Origin: Bugula neritina
Taxonomy: Eukaryota; Bryozoa; Gymnolaemata; Cheilostomatida; Bugulidae
Direction: 5' to 3'
Assembly: GCA_964035545.1 (NCBI GenBank)
Contig: OZ037769.1
Span: 3,193,001-3,257,000 of the forward strand
Length of the DNA stretch: 64,000 nt
The notes under the pieces are model-generated. The model worked only from the letters and a program-made list of their open reading frames with translations. It ran no database searches and was not told where the DNA came from. Position numbers and translations under genes: made by a program. Below are positions 1-13,317 of this stretch, in pieces. How positions within the stretch are numbered: position 1 is the first letter of the stretch; the number at the start of each line of letters is the position of its first letter.

Positions 1-1609
1 ATAAGAAAGACAAGGCTTAGAAAATGTGACTCGATTGTTACAATAAACCCTCAAGATGATTTTGTTATCATCGGAGCTCTGTGCAAAATCCTTGCATAAT
101 CCACAGGCACATGGTGTGTATCAACTATCAAGTTTGTAACATAATATTTCATTAATGTTTTAATTTGTGTAGGATTATACCGAATTTTATTAGTATTAAT
201 ATTAGTATTAGTAAACCTTCAAGTTTGCCTTAGGCCTAGAAAATTGTTTTTCCAGTCATTTATTCTGTGTATATATTTTAATATCAATGTGTTGGATCCA
301 AGTTTACGTTCTGTTCAATATCATTATCAATATGAATATGAATATCGATTGTGAAATAAAAACTAAAAGTAAAAGTAAATAGTAAAACTAAATGGCAAAC
401 TAAGGATTAAATTTAAAATTAACTCTATCTCAATTACTACAACTTGAACCAATGACTAATCCAATAGTCATAGACGAGTATAGTAGTACTAGTAGTAGTA
501 GTATCTGCAATATCTGCAAAGACTAGTGTCTACCACAACAGCTTCCTTCCCCGAACAATACGGGATTTGAGAATAAATATTCATGAATAATTAAAAAGTC
601 AGTGATATGCTGATTCACTGCCTACCCACTGTAACACACTGTTATAAACGAGGCATTTAACTTACACATTTTTGTGATATCTAAATGTTCTATCGACACA
701 GAGTGAGTACAGAGTGAGTACTAGTAGTAAATAATTTATAACTATAAGTATAAGTATAACATTATGATTAACTATAAGTATAAATATAAGCATAAGGCTA
801 AGCATTGCCATCACTTTTACTCGCCTCGTTTAACTTTTAAGTAAGAATTAAAATTACAATTATTTTATTAAAAATTAAATTTAACATAGCCACTTAATTA
901 TATAATTATCATTTTCAAACTCATTTTCAATGCCTCCAGCATCAACATGAAGTTGAACATGATCATCATCATGAAAAATAAATTTAAAATTAATGATTTT
1001 AGTTTTCGATATTTCTGCTGATACTTGGCACTTACAGTTACTGTTAGCTTCCGTGTTATGTTTATGCTATGAGTATGAGTTTAAGTATTGTATTTGTAAC
1101 AGTAATAACTGATTTGGATTTTCAATTTTAAAACTTTTTTAATTTTTACAATGAATGACAATTGCATTGTCACTAGCGATTTTTATTTGTAGTTATTTTA
1201 ACTTTTAGATGCTACTTTTTCTAAACTTGATATTTTCACTATAAGCAGAATTTATGTTGAAGTAAATTTCTAGTTTTTCATTATGCTTATGGTTGTTGCT
1301 ACATCTAATTTTAACCTATATGTTACACAATTACGCTTTTGTAGGTTGTGATATATGCATGGTAGACAATAAAGTGATATGTTGTATCTGCAGAGTTGTT
1401 GATGGATTGACTTGGTTACTCATTGGGTTTGGTTAGTAGCAGACAGTAGATCCAGTGACAGGGAGTAGTGACACTGTGACAGACATTCAGCTGTGGGATT
1501 TAAAGTTGCGATTTCCTGTTACTGGAGTACTAAGTACAAATGACTGTGTTACTAGCTCGCCACACTGAGTTATACTGACACTTCTGTTGCTATTCTGGTC
1601 TTTCTGACA
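1..1609. other. AT-rich upstream region, no gene seen
   Basis: No long open frame or recognisable domain is visible. The sequence is AT-rich, with short runs of simple triplet-like repeats such as tagtagtag near 480-500. The last 200-300 bases before 1610 presumably hold the promoter and 5' UTR of the carrier gene, but no convincing TATA box was found. Confidence 0.5.
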
Positions 1610-4600
1610 ATGAGTGAAGTTCTGCAGCAGATAATAGCGTCCTGCTCCGGTGCTCTAGTCACTTCTCTATTCAGTAAGTTCTATTAGGGAACAGGTTTCG
1701 ACAATTTTTTATATTTTGGAGTTGTCTTCATTTAGAAACATGAAGCTACATAAACATGTCATGAGTTATTGATTGTCAAGCTTTGTCAAAAACATTATTG
1801 CAATATTTATCTTTGAAAAAATAACCCTATTTACTATTTCAAAAGCACTGTTGGTGAAAGTTGTTTTTCCATACCTGCTTTTACTTCAAACTAATTGCTA
1901 CTGAATTCAAAAACACATTGTTTTTAATAATGCAATTATGTTGTATCAATATATATTATCAATACGTTATTACTGTGTACTTGATGGAAAATTTTATATT
2001 CCGGTTTAATTAAAATCCAATCAATGCAGATTGTGGGACATGTTGGTGTGTTTTAGCAAGTTTTCTAGTTTAGTATTGGAAAGCTCAGGCTACGATGAGT
2101 CATCCACTTTCATTCGCTTCATTTTAGTGACTCCATTAGATGTGGTGAAAATACGATTGCAGGCTCAAACCAAAGGTTTTGCCAAAGGAGAATGTTTTAT
2201 TTACTGCAACGGTTTAATGGATCATGTGTGTACGTGCCTCAACGGGGACCCGGCTACCGCAGGTTCTCAGGCTAAACTGTGGAAGCGCGTCCCTCACCAA
2301 CAGTTCACTGGCATGATGGTATTTTTGCTAATGTTTCTCATAGCTTTGTAGTGTGTGAACATATTATGCAGGAAACGCAATGGTCTAGAGGTTAGAACAC
2401 TAGCCTAGTATCACATTTGCAGACCCCAATAAGAAAACCATTTGTTCACTCTTGTGCTACTTTGAAAGGTATCAAACTGTCCTGCCAACATGTTGAGATG
2501 TGTAATCCTTAGTCACATACTTCCTACAATTTTACAAATATAGAAACTTTAAACAAACCTGAAAGTAAATGTGTTAACCATGCTGTGGTTACTGGTACCG
2601 ACCATTCCCATGGTTTATTTTGTATATTTCAATCTCTTTCTCTCTATATGCTTGTTATGCATATTTTTGAAAACATTTTTCCTCTTCACGTATTTCTTGT
2701 ATGTCTATGTTGGGATGTTTATAACAACGTATTTCACAGCTTCTAAAGTTGTATGTGACTTTTGCATGGTGGCTTTTAGGATGCATTTATAAAAATACCG
2801 AAAGTGGAAGGGGTGCGGACACTGTGGAGTGGACTCAACCCCACTTTGTAAGTCTACAATGTTTAAACATTCTGTTTGATTTTTGCAAATATTTTTTACA
2901 TATTTCCTGTATCAAGACAACCCTCTCTATAAGAACAAAATTGCATTTTTTATCTAGTAGTTGGCAATAACCCTTCTTCTTTACGTAAGTAAACTGGAGA
3001 CTAACTGACCAATTCTGATACTCACAATCACAATTCTGTTTTATTTCTAATCAACTTTCTTTTGGATTCCAAGATTAGTCATCGCGTTTTTTAAAATAAT
3101 GATGCGAGAAAACAATATGATGGTTGGGTAGCACCGTTGTGTTGAAGGACTTTTTAGACTTATGCAGTAGTACTTCCACTACTCCACTTGCTTTTAATTT
3201 TTCAAGTAAGCTCTTGAAGGACACATTGCATTATATGTGTCTGCAACTCTGTTGTAGGGTTATGGCTGTGCCCAACACTGTAGTTTATTTCACCTCATAT
3301 GATCAAGTGAAAAGGAGACTGGGTTTTGTCAATGGTGAGCAGAACTCTAAGTTGATCCCATTTATATCTGGAGCCACCGCCAGAGGTGAGAGATTTAGAT
3401 CTAGTTGTGTTAATAAGTGTTGCCTATTATATACAGACTAATTCGCACAACTCACTAGCTGTGAGTTGGGTGTACTTATCACTGTGTTAATAGGTATTGC
3501 GTATATACACTGTTGCTAGTACACACAATTCACCATTGGTTATATCTTGCATGTAATAAGCTATTCTTTACTAATTTTTTAAAGAAATAATACACAAATT
3601 GTACTTCATAACAATCCCCAAGACTAACTATAGCCATTTACTTCTTGTCTAAAAGCTAATATAGCTAGTAGTGAGCACAACTCCAGTGATTTCAAGTTTC
3701 CATTACTAATAAGTGATTGTATTGCTATGCCTTCTGTAGCTGTAGCAATAACTGTGATATCACCCTTGGAGCTTATCAGGACCAAAATACAATCTGAGCA
3801 GATGACCTATCAGTAAGATATATAATCTAATAATATCTGCCTTTGGAATTGTTTTCTCTTGCCAGACTACAAGCCTTTTATAATATGTGTGTGTATAAAT
3901 GTGATAATAAAATAACTTGTAAATATATTTTGTTAAAATATTCATCAATAGGCAAACAAAAGAAGCAATTAAATATTCACTCAGGACAAGTGGCGTAGCG
4001 TCCTTGTGGAGGGGCTGGGGTCCTCTAATGTGGAGAGATGTACCCTTTTCAGGTGAGATGCTGTTGTGTGGTTTTACTATTCAGTGTTGTAGAATGTCAC
4101 TGATCTTATTATGGCATCATCAACTCTGTGTTCCACTTCTTGTTATTGTTTCATTGTAACATCATCACTGCATTTTTGAAAATTTAATAAATACAATTAG
4201 GAATAGGAAATACTAGCTTTAAAAACTATGACAGTAACTCATTAAAAATGTTTTATAGGTTTTTCAGTTATTGTAATTGTAAATAAGTCCTTTATCATTG
4301 CTTTCTGGAAAGCTGTCAAAATATTTTTACTGTTCTTCCAGCATTTGATATGCTTATTAGTATAAAATGTTTGGGAATTTTCTTTTCAATTCAGCATGTT
4401 TTCTATGAGCAAGCAACTCCGAATAGCATGCTTTTTCTCTATTAAATTATAATTCGCAACAGACTGCTTTAGTTTGTGTTTTGTTCTATACTGACATACT
4501 TTTCTTTTCTAACTCGGTGCAGAGCTTAACATTTCTGCTGATATACTTACTAATGTTTCTCAATAAACTCACAAGACTATTAGACAACATGCTGAACCTT

Positions 4601-6464
4601 TGCCTCTCTGTGATCATAATGAATACAAAGGGTGCTGTTGTATTTTGTCAGCTGTTTACTTCACTCTGTACGAGTCAATGAAGGGATACTCCATGTCCTA
4701 TCACAACGTAGATAACATACCCACATGGGAGAGCTTCCTGTATGGGGGAATTGGGGGATCTGTAAGTCACTTACAATGTTACAGTATCACTACCAAGTTG
4801 TATTATTTAGTCACCAAATTTAACTCTTCGTTATTCAGTGTGAGTACTTAGTGTAACTCATCAGTATTAGTATTTAATGTAACTCTTAATATTTAGTCTG
4901 TTCAACCATCAGTCGCATAACATCACAATCTTGGTTGATCGGAATGAATTGTCCGGGACATAATTAGGTGATCAACCTTTTTTAGAACAATATATTTTAT
5001 TTGTCGAATGATAAATACAAATAACTGATTTAGTAGCAAGTTTCAATGGCATCTTGTACAATACACTAACAAAGAGCTAGATAGAGCCCGCTGTGCATGG
5101 TTAGAGCTTTAAGTATACTGTTTTGTAGATATGCGCAGCTCTAACACTTCCTTTTGATGTTGTAAAGACGCACAGACAGATTGAACTGGGCACACACGCA
5201 GTTGCAAGTATGTATAATGATAGTATAGCATAGTATCTCTTGCTCTTTCTCCCCCCCCCCCCCCATGATACTAGACTGGAGCGGTTTGTTATATGTGTTG
5301 ATATAGTATGCTCAATCTCCACTTGGTTTAAACTGTTGCAAATCTATGTTATATATTTTCTTTTAATTTTTATTTTGATAGAAGATAATTAACATGGTTT
5401 AAACTTGTTTAACTTAGTTACAGCTGTACTGTAAAGGCATTTATTTTGGTTAAACACTGTAGCATCCAGCGTGCGCATTCACTGGTACATAGAGAATAAA
5501 ATTCTGTTTTCATGTTTTTGAAATAATTTAGTATTTTCTGTTATTTTTCTCTCAGGTCCAAGTAGAAATCAAACAACATTTGCAATGATATCTAAACTGT
5601 ACAGAACACAGGGTCTAGCCTCTCTTTTCACAGGTTAGTTCTACTTGCACTATATACTGTGAATGTAATTCTTACAGGTATATATATAATGTAGTTTGAA
5701 TTATGTTTTGATAGTAGAGCAGGGAGCAGCCTTGGTCTAGGGGTTAGAGCGTTTGCCTAGTAAACACAAGGTCATGGGTTTGAACCAAGACAAAGGCCAT
5801 TGGTGATGTTAGGAGGAGCATTCAGTCATAATTGCTCCTGTGCCTCATTTAAATAAGTCCTTAGCCCGCTTTAACAAAAACCCTTTCTATCAGGGGTTTC
5901 TCACAGGGATAGTGACTATAAACTTGCGTGCGTGAGTAGACACAAACCATTTCATTATTCAGGTGTGGGTATTTGCAGTAGCCCGATTTCTCTCCATAAA
6001 GCCAGTCTATTTCACAAGTTGACAAAGCTGTTGAATTAGTTTGAAGAGTGTTCCAGTTATCAATATGCTTTCATATCAGTTGGCATGCAGACCTAACCTG
6101 CTGTGTTATATCTGTTATATTCCGTCTAAAGTTAAGGGAGGACAGACAGAAAAATATTGTTTACAAGGCTCTATGGCACCATAGCGCTGCAGTTAGTCAA
6201 GTTGAACATGATTGGTTGACAGTCAATTTTGTTCCACAGACAATAGCAGTGTTCTGTCAAATACGTAGCTGTGATTTTACTGTCTCTAGAAAGCTGTGGA
6301 AATGTGTGTTTTTCAACTCACCTGTAGGGTTTTTGCTTGCAGGGTTAGGACCAAGACTATTAAAGGTAGCCCCAGCATGCGCCATCATGATCAGCTCCTA
6401 TGAATACTGTAAGAGACTCTTCTCGGAATATAATTTAGAAAAATCTTTGGATGAAAAGACTTGA
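1610..6464 (+). CDS. SLC25A40: Mitochondrial carrier, SLC25A39/SLC25A40 type
   Basis: Ten exons can be joined in frame: 1610-1673, 2128-2318, 2780-2847, 3258-3385, 3740-3812, 3952-4052, 4652-4761, 5129-5207, 5556-5633 and 6343-6464. They give about 337 residues, close to the roughly 338 of vertebrate SLC25A40. All three carrier signatures are visible: [13 protein letters not shown] near the N-terminus, [14 protein letters not shown] in the second repeat and [11 protein letters not shown] in the third. Family-typical stretches such as [15 protein letters not shown] and [13 protein letters not shown] are also present. The family sits in the inner mitochondrial membrane; SLC25A39/40 are known for glutathione import into the matrix. 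Introns are 140-950 bases, and a tRNA-derived SINE lies in the last one. The start is the ATG of exon 1, giving an N-terminus of [14 protein letters not shown]. Whether it is closer to A39 or A40 cannot be settled here. Exon borders fit the frame at every junction. Confidence 0.93.
2375..2475 (+). repeat. Degenerate tRNA-derived SINE fragment
   Basis: The stretch shares tggtctagaggttaga and gcctagta with the better SINE copy at 5722, followed by loosely similar sequence around a ttgtgctac motif. The B-box has decayed. It lies in the second intron of the carrier gene. The assignment rests on eye alignment and is weak. Confidence 0.35.
5722..5931 (+). repeat. tRNA-derived SINE (copy 1)
   Basis: The head resembles a tRNA gene: an A-box-like tggtctaggggt at 5733-5744 and a B-box-like gggtttgaacc near 5776-5786, without a full cloverleaf. 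The body (gctcctgtgcctcattt ... ggtttctcacagggatag) recurs in inverted orientation at 44346-44535, so this is a dispersed family and not a real tRNA gene. It lies in the last intron of the carrier gene. Confidence 0.75.
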
Positions 6465-7644
6465 ATTTAAGTATTTGAACTAGAATAAGTTCTATTTCTC
6501 ATCCTGTGATTTTATGCTCTTCAGTTGGAATAATTATAAGAAGTACCATTACCATAAAATAATGATCAGGGCTTGGCAACTCTACCATCTAATAAATAAG
6601 TTTTAATCATAAGTTATTGAATGTTGATTCTTAGTGATCTAAAAAGCATTCAGTAACCTTTTACTATGTCTGTATTTTACTGTTAGACTGGCCTAAAAAT
6701 ATTGACCAGGTGTTTTTATGTTAAATGATTCTCTACTTTATATTTCACTATTATGTGAGCTTCCTAATAATAAGTGTCCTCTAAGGTGTTGCTATCTACA
6801 TTTAATATAGCAATACCTTAGCAATAGAAATTATCTCCATGATGGTTTATGCCGATAACAACATTAGGCAATTAGAAACAGCTACAATTTCACTGTGTTC
6901 TAATATTAGATTACTGGTCATGTTTTTATCAAACAATCACTTTTTTGACTGGAAACTAAAAAGTGGCAGAAAATGTGCTAATTTTGTTATAATAGTTATT
7001 TTCGCTGTTACTACAGATGTTGCATTTTACAGATGATGAAATTGTTTATATTTTTAATAAAAATTCAATAAAAGCCGCTCAATTTTTTCAGACAAATGAA
7101 CAGCTTTTACATTTTTTTAATTTCAGAAGTTTTATTGAATGTAAACATAAATAAAAATTATAACTTATAAATATTTCTAAAAATCTCACACTTGTATAAG
7201 TTTTGAACAAGGATTGATTTTGCGTTAGACAGTAAAAATTATAGTTAGAAAAAAAATAGAAAATTATAAATAGCAACTTTGGTCATACATGATATAATGT
7301 TAAAACTATAAAAATTGGTTTAATATGCAACTTGGAAAGTAGCTAATAAAAGGTTTTCGAAATCAGCATGGTGAAAAGCAAGTTTGCAAAATTAGTACCC
7401 TACACATAGTACAGTATCAGTGTAAGGGTTGAATAAAATAAACATTATTTTCACACAAATGGCAGAAAAAATAAATAATGATAAGTTTGAGAAAGGATGT
7501 CGTAGGGAAACATTTTCCAATAACTGGTTTGAGAAGTGTAAAAATATTTCAATGAATTACTAATGATGAGTGCATAGTTCTATTGAGATCTCAGCCTTAG
7601 TGGTGAGTTGAATATTACTAATATATAGTTCTATTGAGATCAGC
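6465..7644. other. 3' UTR and intergenic region
   Basis: The carrier's 3' UTR runs into AT-rich sequence with AATAAA signals at 7056-7061 and 7067-7072, and others nearer the stop. From about 7080 the sequence belongs to the left arm of the large inverted duplication and includes the 3' UTR of the minus-strand gene; a reverse-complement AATAAA lies near 7132-7137. Short open frames here do not look like genes. Confidence 0.5.
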
Positions 7645-8750
7645 CTAGTTGCAGTCTGCCCAACATTCTCCGTATGTTAAACTAAACAGAGTGCCTGGTT
7701 CTACTGAGGCTCGTGGGGGTTCATCACCTGTACAGTCATGAGTTGGTGGTTTAACCAGGTTATATTCCACAGTATTACCAATGACATGGCGTGCATTGAG
7801 TAGGTAGCGATGATAGGGTGAGTCTTGATCCATGAACATTAGCTGAACATGAAGAGGGGGGGCTTGATCTGCCTCCCCGCAGAAAGGTAATCTTCTGATC
7901 ATAAAATATGCAGCCTCTGATTCATCCACCACCTACAGAATAGCAAATATAACAGAATAGCAAATATCTTTGTAATGTAAATTGAATATCTTTACCTAGA
8001 CCACTGTTATAGTCTGGCACAGATAGCCGTAAATTTCACATTACTATTCATAATTTTACTAAATAAGTTCACTAAGCTTACTAAGAATTGCATTGGACAC
8101 TCAAATCTAAGCGAAGACCTGTTAATCATCTACCCTCAGAAGGACTTTATTATGAAAGGATTTTATTAATTTTTTCAGTTTAAATTCTAAAATGAGAATA
8201 TAAAATACCATGAATCTTACCTTAATGGATAGTTTACCATTCTCTATCACCAGCCTCTCCACATCTCCTTGGGGTACTCTGTGCTCACACCTGTTTTTAC
8301 CTGCAGCTTGTTTTCCAGCAAATCGTCTCCCCCTCTCAGTGATGAATGTTACGTAGGAACGTGCTTTAGCACTGTCAGCAGCCTTGGCCACCCAAAGTCT
8401 GTCTAAATATGTAATGTGTACTATTGTAGAATATATATATAATATGTACTATTGTAGAATATATATATATGATTTGTACTACTAATGCTCTCACTTTACG
8501 CTCAGCAATGACATTCAGTGATTGAACACTCTAACCATGGTCACAAACTCAAGCTGCTAGCATTTTGCAAGACTAGTGACTCCTAGTTGACCCCTAGAGT
8601 CACTTGAGCACTCTGGCTTGAGTTTACATAGCATTTAAATATGCTTTAGTAGAATCATAAGTTTCTACCATTGCTAAGGTGTTGACCATGGTTTACTGTT
8701 CTGTGCTGATGAGGGGACAAATTCCGAAACAGCTGCTGTACACAGATTGA

Positions 8751-8827
<77 letters not shown>

Positions 8828-10223
8828 TATTGTAGAATAGATATATTGAGAAAAGTAGAGTCTTCCAAGAAATATTTTTGTAATGTTAACTATGTTAATA
8901 TTTTCATGCACTGTTTCTAGTAAGCGTGTACATGGATAGGGGGTTAAAACATGAACTACATCACAGTAATTAGTTCATAAAAGCAATTTTGTTAATTATT
9001 CACAAAATAGAAAGAATTCACACTGTTAGCATGCTTTTGTTATTTTAATCAAAATGGGTTAAATATGCAGGAAATTTAACAATAAATATAAGCTTAAAGC
9101 TATGAATATACTTGCTATTCAATTTTGTGCTTTCTCTGTAAATTTAAATACTCGTTTGAAATACAGGTATGCTATAGAGTATAATGGTTTTTTTTCACAG
9201 TAATATTTTATTTGGAAAGTCATTTATATACTATATTGTTTAATTTCTATTATGCTAATAAACTAAAATTAATTTTATTAACAGTGCTAATGCTTTAATG
9301 TTTTCTAGTATTTAAACAAGTGCTTTGAAAAGTACTACAAACTCACTATTAGGGTGATTTCCACGCTTTCCATTGACAACTTTCCCATTTTTGGCACCCA
9401 AATATGCATTCACAGTCCCATAACTAAACATCCTCACTGTGCAATCCACTTCCGGCTGCAACAGTTAAAAACATGTTTTATATAGATACACTCATACACA
9501 CATAGATGGAAAATAATCTGGTAAAATATAGTAGCATTGGTAGTTACTTTACTCTAGCAGATAAATGTTTTTCTGTTGTCGATTGGATATTTTACCTGCA
9601 AAGTCTAAAGTGTTTGGTGTTTAAGATATGTGTGGGTATTTAAGTAAAAACCAACCTTTTGAATGTTTTGTTGTTGGAATTCCTTCATGATGTCCGAAGG
9701 TCTCTCTCCTGGGATCTCATCTCTCAAGCCAGTCAGTGCTGCACTTGTTACAGTCATTGTCAGCATCTGTACAATATGTATAGTTTTATTGTAGAATGAA
9801 ATAACATAATTATATATATGCAGCATTATAATATAATCTGTAAAATAAGGAAATACATGATCTTCTCACATTAATTTATTTATTAAATATTTTGAACAAC
9901 TTTTTAGATTTAACATTGATAACTTTCATAATTTCTCAGAATAATATTGATTTGTTTTGTGCACAATAGTTATTTAAGTGCGCAGAATAATTATTAAAAA
10001 AGAAAAAAATAATTTGCCTCTATATAAACTGTATATATAAAATTGTCTTCATTAAAATGTTAAGTGGTTTTAAAATTTATGTGTATGTAGTTTACCTGTA
10101 TGCAAGTTATAATATAACACTTATATACTATGTTTACATGTGGGTTATTCATGATATTATTTATTAGCTACTATATATAACACTTACCAAAGCCACTCCA
10201 ACAATAAACACTAATGATGTCAT
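7645..10223 (-). CDS. Secreted protein of unknown family, palindrome copy A
   Basis: Five exons on the minus strand: 10223-10188, 9766-9656, 9455-9347, 8402-8221 and 7932-7645, with intron phases 0, 0, 1, 0 and 241 residues. The N-terminus is a hydrophobic signal peptide (SLVFIVGVALMLTMT), likely cut near TSAALTG. The mature part has scattered cysteines (PEVDC, NRCEH, PFCGE, HDCTG, GECWADC) that could form disulphides, and no membrane segment after the signal. I do not recognise the family. The copy on the right arm encodes a protein differing at only about a dozen positions, and a third divergent relative lies at 21354-26237 with the same exon pattern. A TATA box lies about 100 bases upstream of the ATG. 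The gene is intact, so probably functional. Confidence 0.85.
8754..8826. repeat. (TA)n microsatellite
   Basis: A run of about 36 TA units in the intron between exons 3 and 4 of copy A. The corresponding intron of copy B has a longer (TA)n at 17171-17294, so the tract has changed length since duplication. Confidence 0.95.
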
Positions 10224-10322
10224 TTTGTCAAAAATTATTTCAAGAACTAGTCTCTGTTACAAGTTGATGTGAACTGATTTGTAGTTGAAGAAAGAATGAT
10301 TTTGGTTTGACTGAGTTGAACA

Positions 10323-10329
10323 TTTTATA
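10323..10329 (-). promoter_or_regulatory. TATA box of copy A
   Basis: Reverse complement reads TATAAAA within ggtataaaatg, 100 bases upstream of the ATG at 10223. The same motif and spacing occur before copy B (15432), and similarly before the third family member (26345), which supports function. Confidence 0.7.
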
Positions 10330-10737
10330 CCATCAAGTTTTGAATACAAGTCATTTTGGCCTTTCCTTTGCAGGTTTTCACGTTGAGAATTCCCAACTTA
10401 TTCATTTATCTGAGTAATTAATAGTAACCACTGCTATATCTTTCACCCATTATACTATATATATAATTTGACTATACAAATGTACTAGTTGGAAATTCCC
10501 GTTGTGAACAAGTTAACTTGTTACATTGTGCAATAGGATGCAAGCTCTCTGTGGGTTAGTTAGCAGAATGGCGTGTATAGTTTGTATATTGAGTTTTATC
10601 ACAAATTTCAAGAGATAAGATATTAAGGAAGTTCTTGGTCTCACCTTTGTTGGTTTTTTACCTGTACATGTAACTGTATGCAGTATGAGTAATATACCAT
10701 ATATAACTGGGTATTCTCATAATGTACTTTTTCAAGC

Positions 10738-11045
10738 AGTATAATGCTAGTTTCTCCAAGTACCACCAGTTTCTCTTTGTGCACGTTTTTAACTTGGAAT
10801 TTTCACTTTGAACATTTGAATCTGTAACTCCATGACATAGAGCTTTTCTTGTTTGTCAATCATTTTATTTATTTCCGTTCAAACAATAAAAGCAACTTTA
10901 TTCAATCCAATACAAATACTGACAAAATCAAGCATTGCAAACTTTAAAGCAAGCTAACACAAATTTTCTGGTTTGACCAAATTAGCTGGCTGCACAAATT
11001 ATAAGGCTCTCTATTTCATATTGTATGTTGATTCTTGTGAACAAA
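10738..11045 (-). repeat. Dispersed ~300-bp repeat, copy in left arm
   Basis: Contains a recognisable core (ctccatgacatagagct, tggtttgaccaaattagctgg). It matches, in inverted orientation, 14700-15050 (its counterpart in the right arm) and also a third copy at 13318-13645 near the centre. The repeat has no coding potential. Confidence 0.7.
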
Positions 11046-12447
11046 TTTTTAGTCCAGTCAAACTCTATTTTTATCTTCTTAGAATTATCAGATCTTTTCA
11101 GGAAGAAGAGTTTTCCTTAGAATTCTATATGGTAAAGAATTGATATCAGTATCAGCTAAAGTTCTTGTCAATAAGTTACAGAAAGAGTCAATTATATTTT
11201 AACCTCTGCTTTTAACTTGCAATAAAAATTTATTCTGTGCAATAATGTGAATAAAGAATATAAGTGCACTACATTAAGCCACCTACTTAATGAAGACAGT
11301 TCTATGATCTGTAATCACTGCACACAGAAAGCATACATTATACACTATTATTGCGATAGTTTGGCTAGCAATAGTTCAGCTTGAATATCATTAGTAGTGT
11401 GGTCACGTGATTCGGGTATCGCTACTGACTAATAGGGGAATTCCCATGCCTGTATTGACCAGGTAATAATACAATTAGTTATCTTTTTATTCCTGAGTAT
11501 CCGATAGGCAATCCATGAAGGGACTTTACCTTGAAGGTATTGCTTTGTAAACGAAGCTGTACTGTCTAACACGTGTACTCTGTCTCTCAACCTATAGATA
11601 TACTCATTGTATGGGCTTTTACTATAAAGAATAGTGAGTTGGGAATTTCAACTTTGCACTCTACAGTCTACACATTTACACTAATGAAGATCTCAATGAG
11701 GAAATTGTCTAGCAGAAGTCACTCTTAGTCTAAGTATCTTCAAATATACAGCAGAGAAATTCCCCTAGACTCATCAGTAACTTCAATACATGCAGCTACC
11801 TCCATCAAATGTGGCTACGAGTTACTGCTGAATTATTGGTAAAACATACAGTTTCAGACACAGATGAGTTATAATAATATAAATAACTTTCAATAATAAA
11901 TTGATACTGCTGTTCGTCAATGGGAATTCTGAGTTTGGCAAATCTGGGGTAAAATACCGTATCAAGATGTCCTGCTATATTCCAGTCAGTCATCCTTTCT
12001 ATAGTATTATTTCCTCATACAAAATAACAAGATGGGAGTTCCTCACGTTACCAAGTTTGCTGTTGGTTATGAGATACGTACAGTTTCAAAGTGCACTTGG
12101 TTTTAGAGCTTTTCTAGAGACTTTTTGCCTGTTTGTTGTATACTTTCTGCTTTTCGCAATCCTTTCCTCAATTTGTTCTCCATATTCACCGCATTCTAAC
12201 CCATGGGTGTCTAACCTTTTCAGAACCCAGGCCACTAATAGGGAATATACTGGCGGCCACAGCCACATTGTAAACTTCAGCTTGGGCTGGAGGCCACAGT
12301 ATCAGTATTCTTCATATTACTTTATCTCGGCTTTCTATGAACATTACGCAATGAAGTCCCAATAATTACTTCAGGTTGCATACTTTGTAGCAAGTATATA
12401 AATCATTTAAAAGGTGGCTTTTCACTCTAATTCATATATGTGTGCAT

Positions 12448-12470
12448 AGAGAGAGAGGGAGAGAGGGAGA

Positions 12471-12562
<92 letters not shown>

Positions 12563-12652
12563 AGGGGAGAGGAGGGGAGAGGGGGAGAGGGGGAGAGGGA
12601 GAGGAGGGAGAGAGGGGGAGAGGGAGAGAGGGAGAGAGGGGGGAGAGGGAGA

Positions 12653-12718
<66 letters not shown>

Positions 12719-13036
12719 AAGGGGGAGANNNNNNNNNNNNNNNNNNNNNNNNNNNNNNNNNNNNNNNNNNNNNNNNNNNNNNNNNNNNNNNNNNNNNNNN
12801 NNNNNNNNNNNNNNNNNNNNNNNNNNNNNNNNNNNNNNNNNNNNNNNNNNNNNNNNNNNNNNNNNNNNNNNNNNNNNNNNNNNNNNNNNNNNNNNNNNNN
12901 NNNNNNNNNNNNNNNNNNNNNNNNNNNNGAGGGGAGAGGGGGGGGAGGAGAGAGGGGGAGAGGGGGGGAGGGGAGAAGGGGAGAGGGGGAGAGGGAGAGA
13001 GGGAGAGAGGGAGAGGGAGAGAGAGGGAGAGAGGGA
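12448..13036 (+). repeat. (GA)n purine tract interrupted by a 200-base N gap
   Basis: Nearly pure GA/GGGA repeat on the plus strand from 12448 to 12728, then N from 12729 to 12928, then more purine repeat to about 13036. The true length is unknown. The long Ser-Leu, Arg-Glu and similar frames seen here are artefacts of the repeat. Confidence 0.97.
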
Positions 13037-13094
13037 TAAAGGTGTACATAAACCATTGAAGCTATTTAGCTAAATGCTTTTCATAGCTTGTTCT

Positions 13095-13275
13095 CTGAAA
13101 GGTTTTATAGCAATAATACAATAATACTGTAATACTATAATACTATAATACAGTAATACAATAATACAATAATGCAATAATACAATAATACTAAAATACA
13201 ATAATACTATAATACAATAATACAATAATACTAAAATACAATAATACTATAATACAATAATACTGTAATACTATA
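13095..13275 (+). repeat. AATAC/AATAAT tandem array
   Basis: Irregular tandem units of the type aatacaataatactataat. Purely AT-rich low-complexity sequence without coding potential. Confidence 0.85.
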
Positions 13276-13317
13276 ATACAACAAAAGTCTTACGTCAGTC
13301 GAAAAAATAGACATATA

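Larger units (their letters stand above)
7080..11972 (+). repeat. Left arm of large inverted duplication
   Basis: Read as reverse complement, this stretch matches 13648-18745 almost end to end, including five exons, their introns, promoter and 3' UTR. Homology fades near 7070 on the outside. On the inside it stops abruptly at the sequence after ggtattttacccc (about 11970). Differences are scattered substitutions and small indels, mostly outside exons. Borders are accurate to perhaps 20 bases. Confidence 0.88.

Noticed and set aside
5722-5790. tRNA gene
   Set aside because: A- and B-box-like motifs are present, but no full cloverleaf or acceptor stem can be formed, and the body repeats elsewhere as a SINE.
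12427-13059. Ser-Leu and Arg-Glu repeat frames of about 200 codons on both strands
   Set aside because: They come from the (GA)n tract and run through N bases.
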